64,000 nt of DNA from positions 137,973,793 to 138,037,792 of the forward strand of contig OX578134.1 in NCBI GenBank assembly GCA_951213105.1. The letters run 5' to 3'. The translations under genes and the position numbers were made by a program. Each line of letters starts with the position of its first letter. Positions within the stretch are counted from its first letter, which is position 1. Positions 47,854-58,611 of this stretch are shown one piece after another. Source of the stretch: Amaurobius ferox. Lineage: Eukaryota; Arthropoda; Arachnida; Araneae; Amaurobiidae. Under the pieces are notes generated by a model, which saw only the letters and a list, made by a program, of their open reading frames with translations, did no database searches and was not told where the DNA came from.

Positions 47854-48416
47854 TATGATACTAAATTTGTTGCTATTAAAGATCGTTTAGTCCATAAATC
47901 TAGTGTTCCTTACCATCCTAAGATTTTCCGTCCTTTTATTAATTTCTGTCATGAATTTGGTTTAAAAACTCGCTCACTCTAATATTACCACTTTATTTAA
48001 TCGTATTCGATCCGATAAATTTGGGAATTTTGATGACTTTAAAAGCTTTGCTGGGGTGTATGTTGTTCCCCTGTTATCCCCTGCTGGTGACTATAAATTT
48101 TACATTGGTAGTACAAAACGTACTGTTGGCATCCGTTTAGCAGAACATGCTCGCGATGTCAAATCTGGTAAACTTTCTACGGCTCTTGCTCAATTTGATT
48201 TATGGTGCTTAATGATAAATTTCTTCCTGTTTTTGAAAAAACTTTCCTTTTGGTTCGTTGTAACAGTTCACGTAGTATTCTTCTTTATGAATCCCTGTTT
48301 ATTTATATTTACTGTAAATCCATTTGTAATTTTGATCCTGTTCACATTTTAAGTTATGCTTGTCAACTCATTCTCGACTCTATGCAATTCAAACCTCTTA
48401 AAAGTTATTTGTAACG
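47826..48416 (+). pseudogene. Penelope-like element C-terminal part with GIY-YIG endonuclease
   Basis: Plus-strand frames read HVRLKFTQYDTKF, then SSVPYHPKIFRPFINFC, RSLITTLFNRI and GVYVVPLLSP, FYIGSTKRTVGIRLAEHARDVKSGK. The GVY...YIGST...R..EH core is the GIY-YIG nuclease that Penelope-like retroelements use to nick their target; visible key residues are the GVY and YIG strands, Arg of 'TVGIRLAEH' and the His that follows. Breaks: a frameshift at about 47978-48003 before the nuclease, and another after ALAQFDL (about 48205), beyond which the frame at 48202-48414 (KTFLLVRCNSSRSILLYE) supplies the expected C-terminus and stop. The catalytic reverse-transcriptase core is absent. Confidence 0.8.
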
Positions 48417-48636
48417 TCATTCTCAGGAATATTATGCTTGACGTTTTCTAAAATTTGTATTAGTTCTTTTCTTGTAATAATTTAAAATTCGTAAGCGTTT
48501 AAACTTATTTTGTAATTTCCGTGTATATTTCTTGTATTATTTTTAGTAAGTTCATTTGTCATTTTATATTTTGTGCAAATTTGCTTTAAACTGGTCTCTA
48601 TATATATAAACATTCCATGTTTTTGCTATTCATGTA

Positions 48637-48678
48637 GCCACTGATGAAGGGCGTATATACGTACAAAAGCGCTCTGGC
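48637..48678 (+). ncRNA. Hammerhead-ribozyme-like motif downstream of the Penelope ORF
   Basis: Stem I strands GCCA (48637-48640) and TGGC (48675-48678) pair perfectly. CTGATGA is at 48641-48647, and the stem II region 48648-48664 contains a self-complementary CGTATATACG. Core AAAA at 48665-48668 replaces GAAA, a four-base stem III/loop GCGC lies at 48669-48672, and UC at 48673-48674. It lies about 220 bp after the end of the GIY-YIG frame, the place where Penelope-like elements are known to carry minimal type I hammerheads in their terminal repeats. The G-to-A change at the conserved GAAA would be expected to abolish or strongly weaken cleavage. Confidence 0.5.
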
Positions 48679-48779
48679 AGTTTTTAATATTTTGTACGTC
48701 TTTTAAGATTTGTTAAATAAAAGACCTTTCGTTTTTTAAAACGTTTTGTCCTTAAATTTATCTATTGAATGCAGACGTG

Positions 48780-50705
48780 ATACCAATCTTGACTATTCGT
48801 TTTTCATTTGCTCGTTAAATCGAATATTTTAGTGTGCGCATCCTCTACAATAGCAAATGTTGGTAAACTGAAATTGCACACTTTCTACCTTTCCAACTAT
48901 TTACCTGTACACCAAATTTAAAGTTTCTATCTCATCGCAAAGCTTGCTTTTTCTATCATTTCACCTTTCAAATGTTTTCCTGTGCAATTTTGTAAAATTC
49001 CATTCTTTTTGTGTTTTCTATCCGATGATTCGCCCAAATACCAAATATCAAGCCTCTATCACGTCTTAAAAAGAGTGTTTCTCCTTTATTCCGGAAATTG
49101 AATTTGATGTGCGGCACCCCTAAATTAGAAAACATTGGAAAACTGAAATTGTACATTTTCTTCATTCCAAACTATCTACCAGTACACCAAATTTGATATT
49201 TTTATCTCATTCCGAAGCATAATTTTCTATCAATTCACCTTTCGAACGTTTTTCTCGTTTGAAAAACTATATTCGTCTTTGGAGTTTCAATTAAATGATT
49301 AGCTCATATACCAAATTTCAAACTTCTATCAACTTTAAAAGGAGACGTTTCTCATTTATTCGGTAAATCGAACATTTTCGTGTACGGAACCCCTTAAGTA
49401 GAAAATGTTGGAAATCTGAAATTGCACACTTTCTTCTTTTCGAACGTTTTACCCATACACCAAATTTGAAGTCTCTATCTTATCACAAAGAATGCTTTCC
49501 TATCATTTCACTTTTCGAACGTTTTGGTGTGGAGCACTCTCTCTACAGAACGTTTTCGAAAAATTCGATTTTTCCAGGGGTTTTATCGAACGAGCGAACC
49601 GTGTAATACATTGCAAGTCTCTATCTGTTCGGGAAGTGCCTAGAAAAAGCGTGACAGACGGACACTTGGCAATTAGTATATATAGACTAGCCGAATATCC
49701 GTTGAAAATCAATGGTCTCGCAATAAGCAACCCCAGAATAATGTAAATTTTTGAATAATTCGCATTTCACATTTACTCGGCAAATCGAATATATAGGAGT
49801 TCAAAACCCCCTAAGGAAGAAAATATTGGAAAACTTAAATTGTGCATTTCTTCCTTTCGAACTATCTACCCGTACGCCACATTAAAGTCTATCTCATCCG
49901 GAAGCATTGCTATTTTATAATTCTCCTTTCGAACGTTTTGCTGTGTAGCACACCCATAAATGAACATTTTTAAAAAACTCTGTTTGTCTCGGGTTTTTTA
50001 TCAGATGATTTTTCCCATATACCAAATATCAAGTCTCTATCACATTTAAAAGGAAGCGTGCTTCATTTATTCGCAAATCGAACATATTAGTGTGCGGCAC
50101 CCCTTAAAGTAACAAATATAGGATATTTGAAATTTCACATTTTCTTCCTTTCAAACTATCTACCCGTAGACCAAATTTTAAGCCTCCATCCTATCGCGAA
50201 GCATGTTTTTTCTATAACTTCGCCTTTCAAACGTTTTATGGTGTAGCACCCCCTTAATGAATATTTTTGTCAAACGTATTATTTTTTGGGTTTTTTATCA
50301 AATGGTTAGCCCATATACTAAATTTCAAGCCTCTATGACATTGTAAAGGAGGCATTTTACATTTGTTCGGCAAATCGAAAATTTTAGTGAACGGCACCCC
50401 TACAATAGCAAATGTTAAAAAACTGAAATTGCACACTTTCTTCATTTCCAATTTTTTACCCGTACACCAACGTTGAAGTCTCTATCTCATCACGAAGCAT
50501 GCTTTTCTAGCATTTCACCTTCCAAATGATTTTGTGTGGAGTATCCACATCCTTAAATATACATTTTTGAAAAGCTCTATTCTTTTTGTGAGTTCAATCA
50601 GATGATTCGCCCATATACTAAATATCAAGCCTTTATCACGTTTGATAAGGGGCGTTTTTTCTTTATTCCGAAAATCGAACATCTTGGTGTGCAGCATCCC
50701 CTTAA
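48780..50705. repeat. Degenerate tandem array, units of about 275-295 bp
   Basis: 'aaactgaaattgcacacttt' or a close variant recurs near 48851, 49128, 49403, 49819, 50112 and 50407. Each unit has text like 'accaaatttcaagtctctat', 'ttatcggcaaatcgaa' and 'tgcggcacccct'. The interval 49403-49819 is longer because of an insertion at about 49540-49770 containing 'gacagacggacacttggcaa'. Small ORFs recur once per unit on the minus strand and are by-products. Confidence 0.85.
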
Positions 50706-51190
50706 GTTAGGTGAGATTCTGGTAATCCCTGCTATGATTTGGCGAACATTTCATTCTGGCAACCCATTCCACATTTTTTGTCGTCTTTAATCATCCTTAT
50801 GTCAGGGCAAAAATCACAACATTCCATTCTGACAACCCTTTCCTCGGCTTTTGTTACCAAGGTAAAAATCACCCTTTTGTTGCCAAGGTAAAGAACAAAA
50901 TATTTCCTGATTTTCATGTTGTGCTCTATAAGCCACAGAACATGTGTTGCACAAACAGCTGTTGCTACGTGCGACCTCGACAGCCACCAGGACCGGATTC
51001 TGTAATCTTTTTTTAGCAGGCGCAGGCCCATGTTTGAATTGCTACAAATCAACTGTTGCACAAATGATGACAAAAGGGTAATTTTTACCTTGCCAACAAA
51101 AGAGTGACAAAAGATGCGGAAAGTGTTACCAGAATGGAATGTTATCCAAATTGTAATAGGGATTGTCAGAATCTCATTGAAAATCACCAA
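50706..51190. mobile_element. Foldback/MITE-like element with about 110-150-bp inverted arms
   Basis: The left arm (about 50706-50893, from 'gtgagattctggtaatccct') and right arm (about 51065-51190, ending 'caatgagattc' on the other strand) are diverged inverted copies, both including 'ccttttgttgccaaggtaaa'-type text. The 152-codon minus-strand ORF that spans the element is a product of the inverted repeat and is not called as a gene. Confidence 0.65.
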
Positions 51191-52987
51191 GAATGAAAAA
51201 AGGAATTATACTACATCTGTTCCTAGTTCACATTATATTTTTATTTTGTAAAAACATAAATCAACTAATCTTGCATAAATTTTGTAATTTCTTCATCAGT
51301 TTTTCTTAAAAACTATATTTTACTGTTAAATAAACATGGTATATTTATGTATTTGCAAAAATCAAGCGATATGATATCTTCTTTTTTGGCTCGACTGTTC
51401 AGTGTGAGCCTTGGCCTTCTCAATGATTCTGTTCTATCTTGATCTGTTACTACTGATAATTCTCCAGTTCTTAATATTGCAAATGCCAAAATCCTTGTCT
51501 ACACTACCACTCCATCAAAGTTTTGGTCTCCTCTAGGCCTAACTCCAATTGGCCTGGTAATTTCTGATTTAGGGTGCTTCTGTACATTGCTGGCAGCAAA
51601 TTCCAATGTATTCTATTTCTTCATTGTTTAACATCATAGGTTTCCTATTTATGGCCAATTTTAGTGACATTTTTTATAATGTGTTGTTTCTGGCATACAG
51701 TTTGAGGGGTCACTTGATTCACCCAGCTGTCTTAGTTTTTGATCTACTTGACATTAAAAAATACCTAAAGATTAAAAATATTTCTATATTTTTCTTAAGG
51801 AACTTTAAAATTAAATTTTTGGCCAGATTCCTTGATCTAGTGTTGTTTTCCTGGAAAATTTGTCCTCCCCCGGATTCACCTGTACATTCGTTTAAGACCA
51901 ATGTTGTTCCGATACACCCTGGGCATAATGTTTACTTCAACTAGCCTCCAACTTTTTCACCTCGCCTCCTTATTGAGTGATTTTGATTCTGTTGGTGGCT
52001 ATAGTCTCTGCACTATCTGTACGTGTCACCTGAATATACATCATTTTCGTATCAACACTCTGTACGAAACTTTTACTTCAATCACTGCATCCCTCAACAT
52101 CTCACAATTTCACATCTTTTATCCTAATTGAATGGTTTTGGTTCTGCTGGTAAATATAGTCTCTGCACCATCACTATGTATCGCCTAGATATGCATATTT
52201 TTTATGTTACCTGTCTAAAGCAAACATCTGTTTTTCAAAAATTCCAATGCTGTCATGCTCCTAATTGCTTTAATTTATAGGTTTTGATTTTGATTGTGTC
52301 TATCAGGAGAGAAGAGGTACTATCTGGTTTTGGTGGGATGTAGTGCCCCCCCCCCCATCAATCTCCCTCTAGCTAAAGCTTTGACCTCCAACTTCATATT
52401 TAAAAAAAATGTTATGCCACTTGGACCTAGATGATTGTCTTGTGTGCCTGCTGATTTATAACAGGAAGCTATATTTTCTACTCTGCAATTTTTCTACTTT
52501 CTCATGTTGACCTTGAAGTCCTGTGATTCCATGCTGACATTAAATTTTTTTATGGTTTAAAGTTTAGGACTTTGTTATGTGTATCAACATTTACTACTAT
52601 ATTTCATCGAATATATGAATTGAATCTTGACTTCACTGATCCCTCTCAGCTTTTTGGCCCACTTTTGTTGCTTTACGATTTCTGCACCCATTATACAGGT
52701 GCAGAACTTGCTAAAAAACTGATTGCTTTAAAAACTAGTTGATATATTTACTGATCACTAGCTGTGGGCACCACAGCTAGTAAAATAATAAAATTGGATT
52801 TACTTTTTAATTGAGCTGATCCCATTGTAAATACGCATGCAGCTCTCAGAAATTCATTACTAATTTCTACTATTATAATTGCTTTTAGTGCTGGTAATCT
52901 TTTGTTGATTTTATTCCAATTTATCATATTTTTTAAACAGAAATTAAGTAGCATATTTCTATAGATGGTATTTGTTTATTTTCACAG
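51191..52987. other. Probable intron or intergenic sequence
   Basis: No transposon relic recognised apart from the hairpin at 52757. Contains C-runs (about 52347-52358). Sits upstream of the BORCS6-like exon and may be its intron; no upstream exon could be identified. Confidence 0.4.
52757..52781. other. Perfect 11-bp hairpin
   Basis: ACTAGCTGTGG-GCA-CCACAGCTAGT. Possible transposon end (CTAG is present in both arms) or a cruciform; nothing downstream resembles a terminator or gene. Confidence 0.7.
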
Positions 52988-53163
52988 ATTCTTCATCTTA
53001 TCCTGGATCCCGATCATCCAACCCAAATCTGTACAGGCAGGCTTTACAACCTAGCATTCATATAGTTGATCCTAACATCTTGACTGACCTAGAGGTTCAT
53101 ACAAAAAAAGTAGCAACTTGTGTTGATAGAATGTTAGAAAACTTGAGTGGAACATTACAAAGT
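52988..53163 (+). CDS. BORCS6: Internal exon of a BORCS6 (lyspersin)-like gene
   Basis: A good acceptor ('ttgtttattttcacag', ending at 52987) and a consensus donor (gtaaga from 53164) bracket 176 bp: two bases of a split codon and then 58 complete codons, ending in phase 0. The peptide includes SIHIVDPNILTDLEVH, then KKVATCVDRMLENLSGTLQS. This matches the start of the C-terminal helical domain (DUF2365/PF10157) of BORC subunit 6: Asp-Pro, L.dLE, va..vD.mL.nLsGtL. BORC recruits Arl8 and kinesin to lysosomes in animals, acting on the cytosolic face of the lysosome. The preceding SSSYPGSRSSNPNLY is low-complexity linker, usual for the family's N-terminal half. The following exon (rest of the helical domain) was not found in the remaining 10.8 kb, so either the intron is long or the exon escaped notice. 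Alternatively it could be a processed fragment, but the clean splice sites argue against that. Confidence 0.65.
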
Positions 53164-55864
53164 GTAAGAAAATTAAAACTATTCTATTATTTATCTTTCA
53201 TATATAATTTTCCTATTTTATTTAAAAAAATTAAATTTTTAAACAAAAGACCAAACTTGAAATTTTCAAATCAACCGACATTTTTCATGTTGCATATCAC
53301 TACTACACATTTCACTGCTTTACAAATTGCATTGTAGTTGAATTTGAAATGTGTACTAGTTTTAATCATGAAAAAGTACAGCTGATTAACAAGATTTTTA
53401 AATACATATTTTAAATCAATTCAAATCAATCAATTTCAATTTGATTTAACTATACTTGTTATTTTGACATTCATTATTTATTTCATAACAATTTATGGTA
53501 CATAGTATTTCATACTGAAGTTAAAAATTCTATTTTATATTCGTGTAGTTTAGCAGAAAAAAAAATCAACCATTACTTGTAAAACTGTTTGATTTTAACT
53601 AAATCAGTGGTGAACTACTAAAGTCTTAACAATCAGTTTTCGAAGAATTTGATGACAACCTTGTTTCTAAAATTTAACTGGTTAATCTAAATGCTTTGAT
53701 ATCAGAAAAGTTTTACAGATGTATTTTCATTGCTCTTGTAAAATATAACAAATTCATTGAGATTTCTAAAAATATTTAAATCATATTAATAAATATAATA
53801 ATTTAATATCTGATTCACTAATATTGAATTTTTAAGCAGTACATGCAGCATAACAAAAATTTGGTAGTTTTGTTGCCCATTTTAATTAGAGCTAAATTAA
53901 CGTGTATCCCTTCTTTCTGTTTTAAAAATTGATGTAACTGTCATAAATTCATTTACTTTCATTGAATCTTTTGAAAGCAACTTGCAATTCCAATGAAAGG
54001 GGGTTCGTGAGCTTAAGAAAGCTGAGAACTAACTACTGCTGTTGGCTAATGATAAATTTTCCTGTAGTATTCTTTGATTTTGTTAATTTCTTTGAACTGT
54101 GAATTGATTTTATTAATCAATATATCTTTTGAAAAATAGTATAATTGAAATAATACTAATCATTTAGTTTCTTACGGCTGACAAAACTTGGTATTTGCTT
54201 TGGTGCGTAGAGGTTTGCATGGACATGGGCCTAAACCATGTGCATAGGCTCAAGTTTAGCATTTTAAAACTAAATCAGCCTGGGCAAGAAGTAGTTAATG
54301 TTTGAAAAATTTATAAATGAAATTCAATAGAAGTACTTGAAAGATTTTGTATCTAAAGAAAAATATTTTTAAAAAATCCAACTTTTACCTTAATTTCTAG
54401 TGCAAAAATTGCATAAAATTATGTTTTCGACACATTTGAATGAACATTATTTCGGACTGTACCAGGTCACAATTTAAAGATCTTTCAGGCATGCTTGGGC
54501 TTAGATTCTACATTTTAAAAGAGCTTTGGGCTTTGACTGGGTTCAAGTTTGGTACTGTTGGACTTGGCCTGACTGTGTTAAAATCTAAAATTTCGATTTA
54601 CACAGTCCTAGTCTATGGGCCCTCACTCTCAACTAACCAATTTATTTTATATCTTTGCTCTTTTTTTTATTGCACATTAACCTTTTGTGTGCTGTCTTTA
54701 TGTAATACAGTATTTGCATTTTAGCCATTTACTTTCTATCGCTTACTCTTCATGGGTTGCAATGATAAATTTAAAGCAGGGTTAAAAGGGGGTAATAAGA
54801 TATGTATGCATAATATTTGCACCTCTGTAGTGCAGTGTTATTTGATAATTTTAGATTTGTTGTGTTTTTAAAATTATCTTTATAGAATGGGTGTACATAA
54901 ATAGCTGCCAGCTATGACCTGAAGTGAACTCAAATACTCAGGAAAACTGTGAGATCTTCAACTTACATGGAGTTTACATTTTACAGAATTTGTCAACAGT
55001 CTTGATGAAGTGGTTGTATGTTTAGATGCTCGTATATCATGTGTATTGGTTCTAAAAAATTTTTTTAAACCAGACAATTATTTTAGTGACTTCAAATAGT
55101 TCTAAATGTATATAAAATGAATTGACTATACTTTGAGTTTTCCAATAGAGATATTTTAGAATCAAGATAATAACAACTTTTTTTAACTGAGGCATTGTAG
55201 TTTGCTTATATTGTACATTTACTTTAGAAACCTAAACTGCACTCCAACTGTCATATTTTCTATCATGTAATACATTTTTTTGGTAGTATGAAAATGCCAC
55301 CATAACAAAAGTTGGAAGTAACAAGTAGAGTGAAATAAAACACAGTTTTATATATTCTTCAAAGTGTCTTTCTGTATTTTATTTCTACTGTGTCTTAATA
55401 TGAGCAAAAATCCGCAATAATAGGGTTACTTATTGTGCTTCTTTTTTTATTTATGCATGTATAGCGAACTACATTTTGCTAAAAAATTTTATCTTTCATC
55501 GCAGTTTTATAGATTCTTCAAATTTTCTTTTTTAGACAAAAGATAAATTTTTGTTACCAAAATGTAATTCGCTATGCATAAGTAAAAAACAAATAAACAA
55601 TAAGTAACTCATTATTAGTCATTTTTGGTATTTTACAATTTGGTAGTAATTCCTCTACCAGATGCTATCACTAAAGAAAATAATTGCTTCTCCACTAGCA
55701 TATGATAATGGGAACAATGGTATGTGAAGTTAAAGTAAGTAAGATAATCTGATTGTAGTGAACGACTGAGAAAGCCTGTGATGCAGATCAAATATATCAA
55801 CCCATTTAAACTGGCAGTACTTTACAATATTTACACAGTGAGACCTTTAGTTTTTATTATTTTC
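53164..55864. other. Probable intron; no recognised repeat
   Basis: About 2.7 kb with few repeats and no supported exon. Pyrimidine tracts and AT-rich text predominate. One weak exon-like segment at about 54960-55080 was considered and not accepted. Confidence 0.4.
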
Positions 55865-56400
55865 CTTATATACATATAATGTATAAGGAAAGTATTGTCA
55901 CGGGGTCGAAAATTCGAATTCAAGTTTTCGACAGGGGAGCACGCTTCAAGCATCCCTGAACACGAATCAGACGTTTTTGAGATGATTTCTGTGTGTGTGT
56001 GTGTGTGTGTGAAAGTATGTGTGTGTGTGTGAAAGTATATGTGTGTGTATCAGTGAGTCTGTGGAGACGATAATTGACGAACAAATAGGCCGATTCAAAC
56101 GAAATGTGGTACAAAAATTACAATCTATGTATACTGGAAGTCTATTGTTTTTATACGCAATTGAATGATCAGACCCCCCCCCCCCCTAAATTTTTGCTTG
56201 AAATTTTGAAAAAATCATCAAAAAATTAAAACCTATAATAAAGTTACGCAAATAGACATTTCTTATGTAATTTTTCATTAGAAAACGATTGACATAAATT
56301 TTAGAATGCTATCATCAACCGTTCTCAAGATATTGCACATATTTCAATTTTTCTTTTAAAAATCATATAAAATAAAAAAAATGTTACCTATTGTGAAATA
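55865..56400 (+). repeat. Interspersed repeat (family R), plus copy
   Basis: Begins with 'tatacatataatgtataagg', 'aaagtattgtcacggggtcg', then a GT microsatellite at 55990-56050, 'cgattcaaacgaaatgtggt' and a C-run (about 56166-56177). Same layout as 14547-15290 but without the 151-bp block. Confidence 0.65.
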
Positions 56401-56559
56401 TAGTCACTTTTCATAAGTGATATCATGCGATAAATTTGGTGACATCATTCTCCTGGATCTAGCTAGTTCCACTCATGAAAAATATACTTTAAGTAATACT
56501 TTTGTGTTCAGACGCCAATAGTTATTTATCTGTTGCAATAATAACTTATTTCTTCGTGT

Positions 56560-57090
56560 ATAACACTCGGCGAAATGTCGACAACTTAGCAACGTTTTTC
56601 AATGTTGCCAAATTAACGAAAATGATGCTTAATCAATGAAAATGACGACTAGATGATGAAAGTTGAATATCTTGGAAAGCACATAAGCATAGACTATAAG
56701 AATAACACATTTCTCTGTCCGTCCATCCATAACGCTTGGCAAGAAATTTAGCAGGACGTCACCAACTTGGTGACTATTTTAAATGTTGCTAAAATGACAA
56801 AAATGTTACCAAATTGATAAAATGACGCCAAAATGGGAAGTAATGTATCGCAAATTCTGATTTCCTTCATATGACGGGCATACCTTCTAGTATATAAGAA
56901 ATACTCTTCACTCCGTTTGTCTGTAACGCTTGGTGATACATTTGGCAAACTTAACGAATAATTTAGCAAAGTATTGCCAACTTGTTGGTATTTCACCCCC
57001 AGATTGATAAAAATATCATAAAAATTGCAAAAATGACTTTAAATTAATTAAAATTACACCTAATTGATGAAGTAATTATTAAAGTATTTT
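56560..57090. repeat. Quasi-periodic 'gcca aattga..aaaatg' repeat
   Basis: A 16-20-bp motif of the type 'tgccaaattaacgaaaatg', 'taccaaattgataaaatga' and 'cccagattgataaaaatat' recurs many times with variable spacing, resembling the stretch at 6770-7260. Embedded 'ctgtccgtccatccat'-like text (about 56715) links it to the Helitron-like family. Confidence 0.6.
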
Positions 57091-58062
57091 AATATATGGA
57101 CTATATCGCTTATTGAGGATGCTATCGATATTGATGATTGTTTAGTTAGAGTTGTGCGAAGTATAAGTTAATTGAGTATTTTGAAATAGTTTTACATGTT
57201 GTTATCTGGAAAATCACCAAATGTACAATTCAACAATAAAAACACAACGCCGTGGATCTTATACATTATTTTTTGACTGTAAAACTAATTAATCAATTGC
57301 ATTATATAAGGAAAGTCAAGTGCTGCCCACATCAGATTTTTTTGTATGAATACCAGTTGCTCTTAATTTCTAACAAATTAGTCTTAATATATTTTATGAA
57401 TATCATTTTATCCCTTATTAAATTTCAAGAGTAAAGTGTATTTTGAGTAAATAAAGATGAAGTGCAACACTTTCAATACCTTTTTAAAGAAAACAGACAT
57501 AAGCAAATTACATGATAATTATTTTAAGGGAGTTTTGATCCCTCTTCATCAGCTCAAAACAGTGTCTTTACCTAACAAATGTTAAGCAAGAACTGTAAGG
57601 TGGGAGGTTAAAAAGCAGTAGAATACATATATTTGAAACACTCAAAGTGCAGATTCGAAGCAGCGGTAACAAACATTGGAATGAGACCCCACTTAAAAAC
57701 ATATCAACACCGAGTGATAAGGTAGTCTCGTCCCATGGGGGGGGGGGGGGGTCAGAGATCAAAAGGCCGGAATGCCGCTGTGACAGTATTCTAGAGGGTG
57801 GATGTTATCGCCATTCGTAACGTCACTGAGTTACAAGGAGAAGTACTAGTTTCTCCGAGTAGTATTCAGTTCTATGAGAAAATATAAACTGTGTCAGGAT
57901 TTGCTTTAATATAATTTGTAGTTCTATCGTAAAAGCGAAGTTTAAGTGTAAATTTGCATATTATAGATGTATATATATTAGTATTATTAGATGTATATAT
58001 ATTAGTATTTTCATATATATAAAGTATAATTTTGATTAATTGTTGTATATAAATTGTGTTTT
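57091..58062. other. No recognised gene; G-run
   Basis: Contains a run of about 15 G at 57738-57752 and a CTGATGA motif on the minus strand near 57543-57549 (see findings). A short direct repeat 'agatgtatatatattagtat' lies at about 57965-58005, just ahead of the THAP frame. Confidence 0.4.
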
Positions 58063-58380
58063 ATGAGCGCAAAACTGCCTAACTGCGCGGTTGCTTTGTG
58101 TTCAAATTATTATAAGAAGTCAATGGGATCTATTAGTTTTCATAGATTTCCAAAAGATCCTACACTCCAAAAATTATGGGCCTTGAAGTACAAAAGAGAG
58201 GATAAAATAACCATCGCTAACACAACTGTCTTTTCGAGTCACTTTTCTGATGAAGATTTTGAAGAAGATTTTTGGGCTAAATTTTTTAATTTGAAACCGT
58301 TTGAAAGATTAAAACAAGGAGTTGTTCCTCATCTTAATCTACCATCATCTGTAAATAATCAAAGTGTAAAAAGTGAATGA
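58063..58380 (+). pseudogene. THAP domain of a P-element/THAP9-like transposase
   Basis: A 105-codon frame starts at ATG 58063 (an upstream TTG at 58054 is not needed). It has the THAP zinc-finger layout: C8 and C13 (NCAVALCS), FHRFPKD near residues 26-32, a conserved Trp at 39, H60-F61 with the SDEDF turn, and a degraded AVPSIF-like box (VVPHLNLPS). The zinc-binding pattern is C2CH, but the third ligand, normally Cys, is Phe at 57 (TTT where TGT is expected), so zinc binding is probably lost. The frame stops at 58378-58380 before any coiled coil. Downstream pieces of the same protein family follow from 60088, after a 1.7-kb block of later insertions. Confidence 0.85.
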
Positions 58381-58611
58381 TCAGTAAGATTAAAAAAACT
58401 GGAAAATAGAAGCAGAAACTATGATGAAGAAAAAGCTTAGAACAGACTGTGTAGTACCTGTAATTGAAGTTTCTGAATATAAAATTTCTGCCAATAGCTG
58501 AATAAATGGTGATGAAAACGAGAGCATCGTTTATGAAAATGATGAAACTACTGAAGAAAATCAAACTATGAATGGCTTGAGACATGATGATCATATCTTT
58601 CTTACTAATAA

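Noticed and set aside
50732..51190. 152-codon minus-strand ORF
   Set aside because: It spans a foldback inverted repeat, has no recognisable domain, and its two ends are translations of the same sequence on opposite strands.
51606..51944. 112-codon plus-strand ORF with hydrophobic stretches
   Set aside because: AT-rich composition gives Phe/Leu/Ile-rich frames by chance; no splice sites or conserved pattern.
54900..55090. Possible next exon of the BORCS6-like gene (frames containing TYMEF and FVNSLDEVV)
   Set aside because: The pieces lie in different frames, there is no convincing acceptor/donor pair, and the resemblance is too weak by eye.
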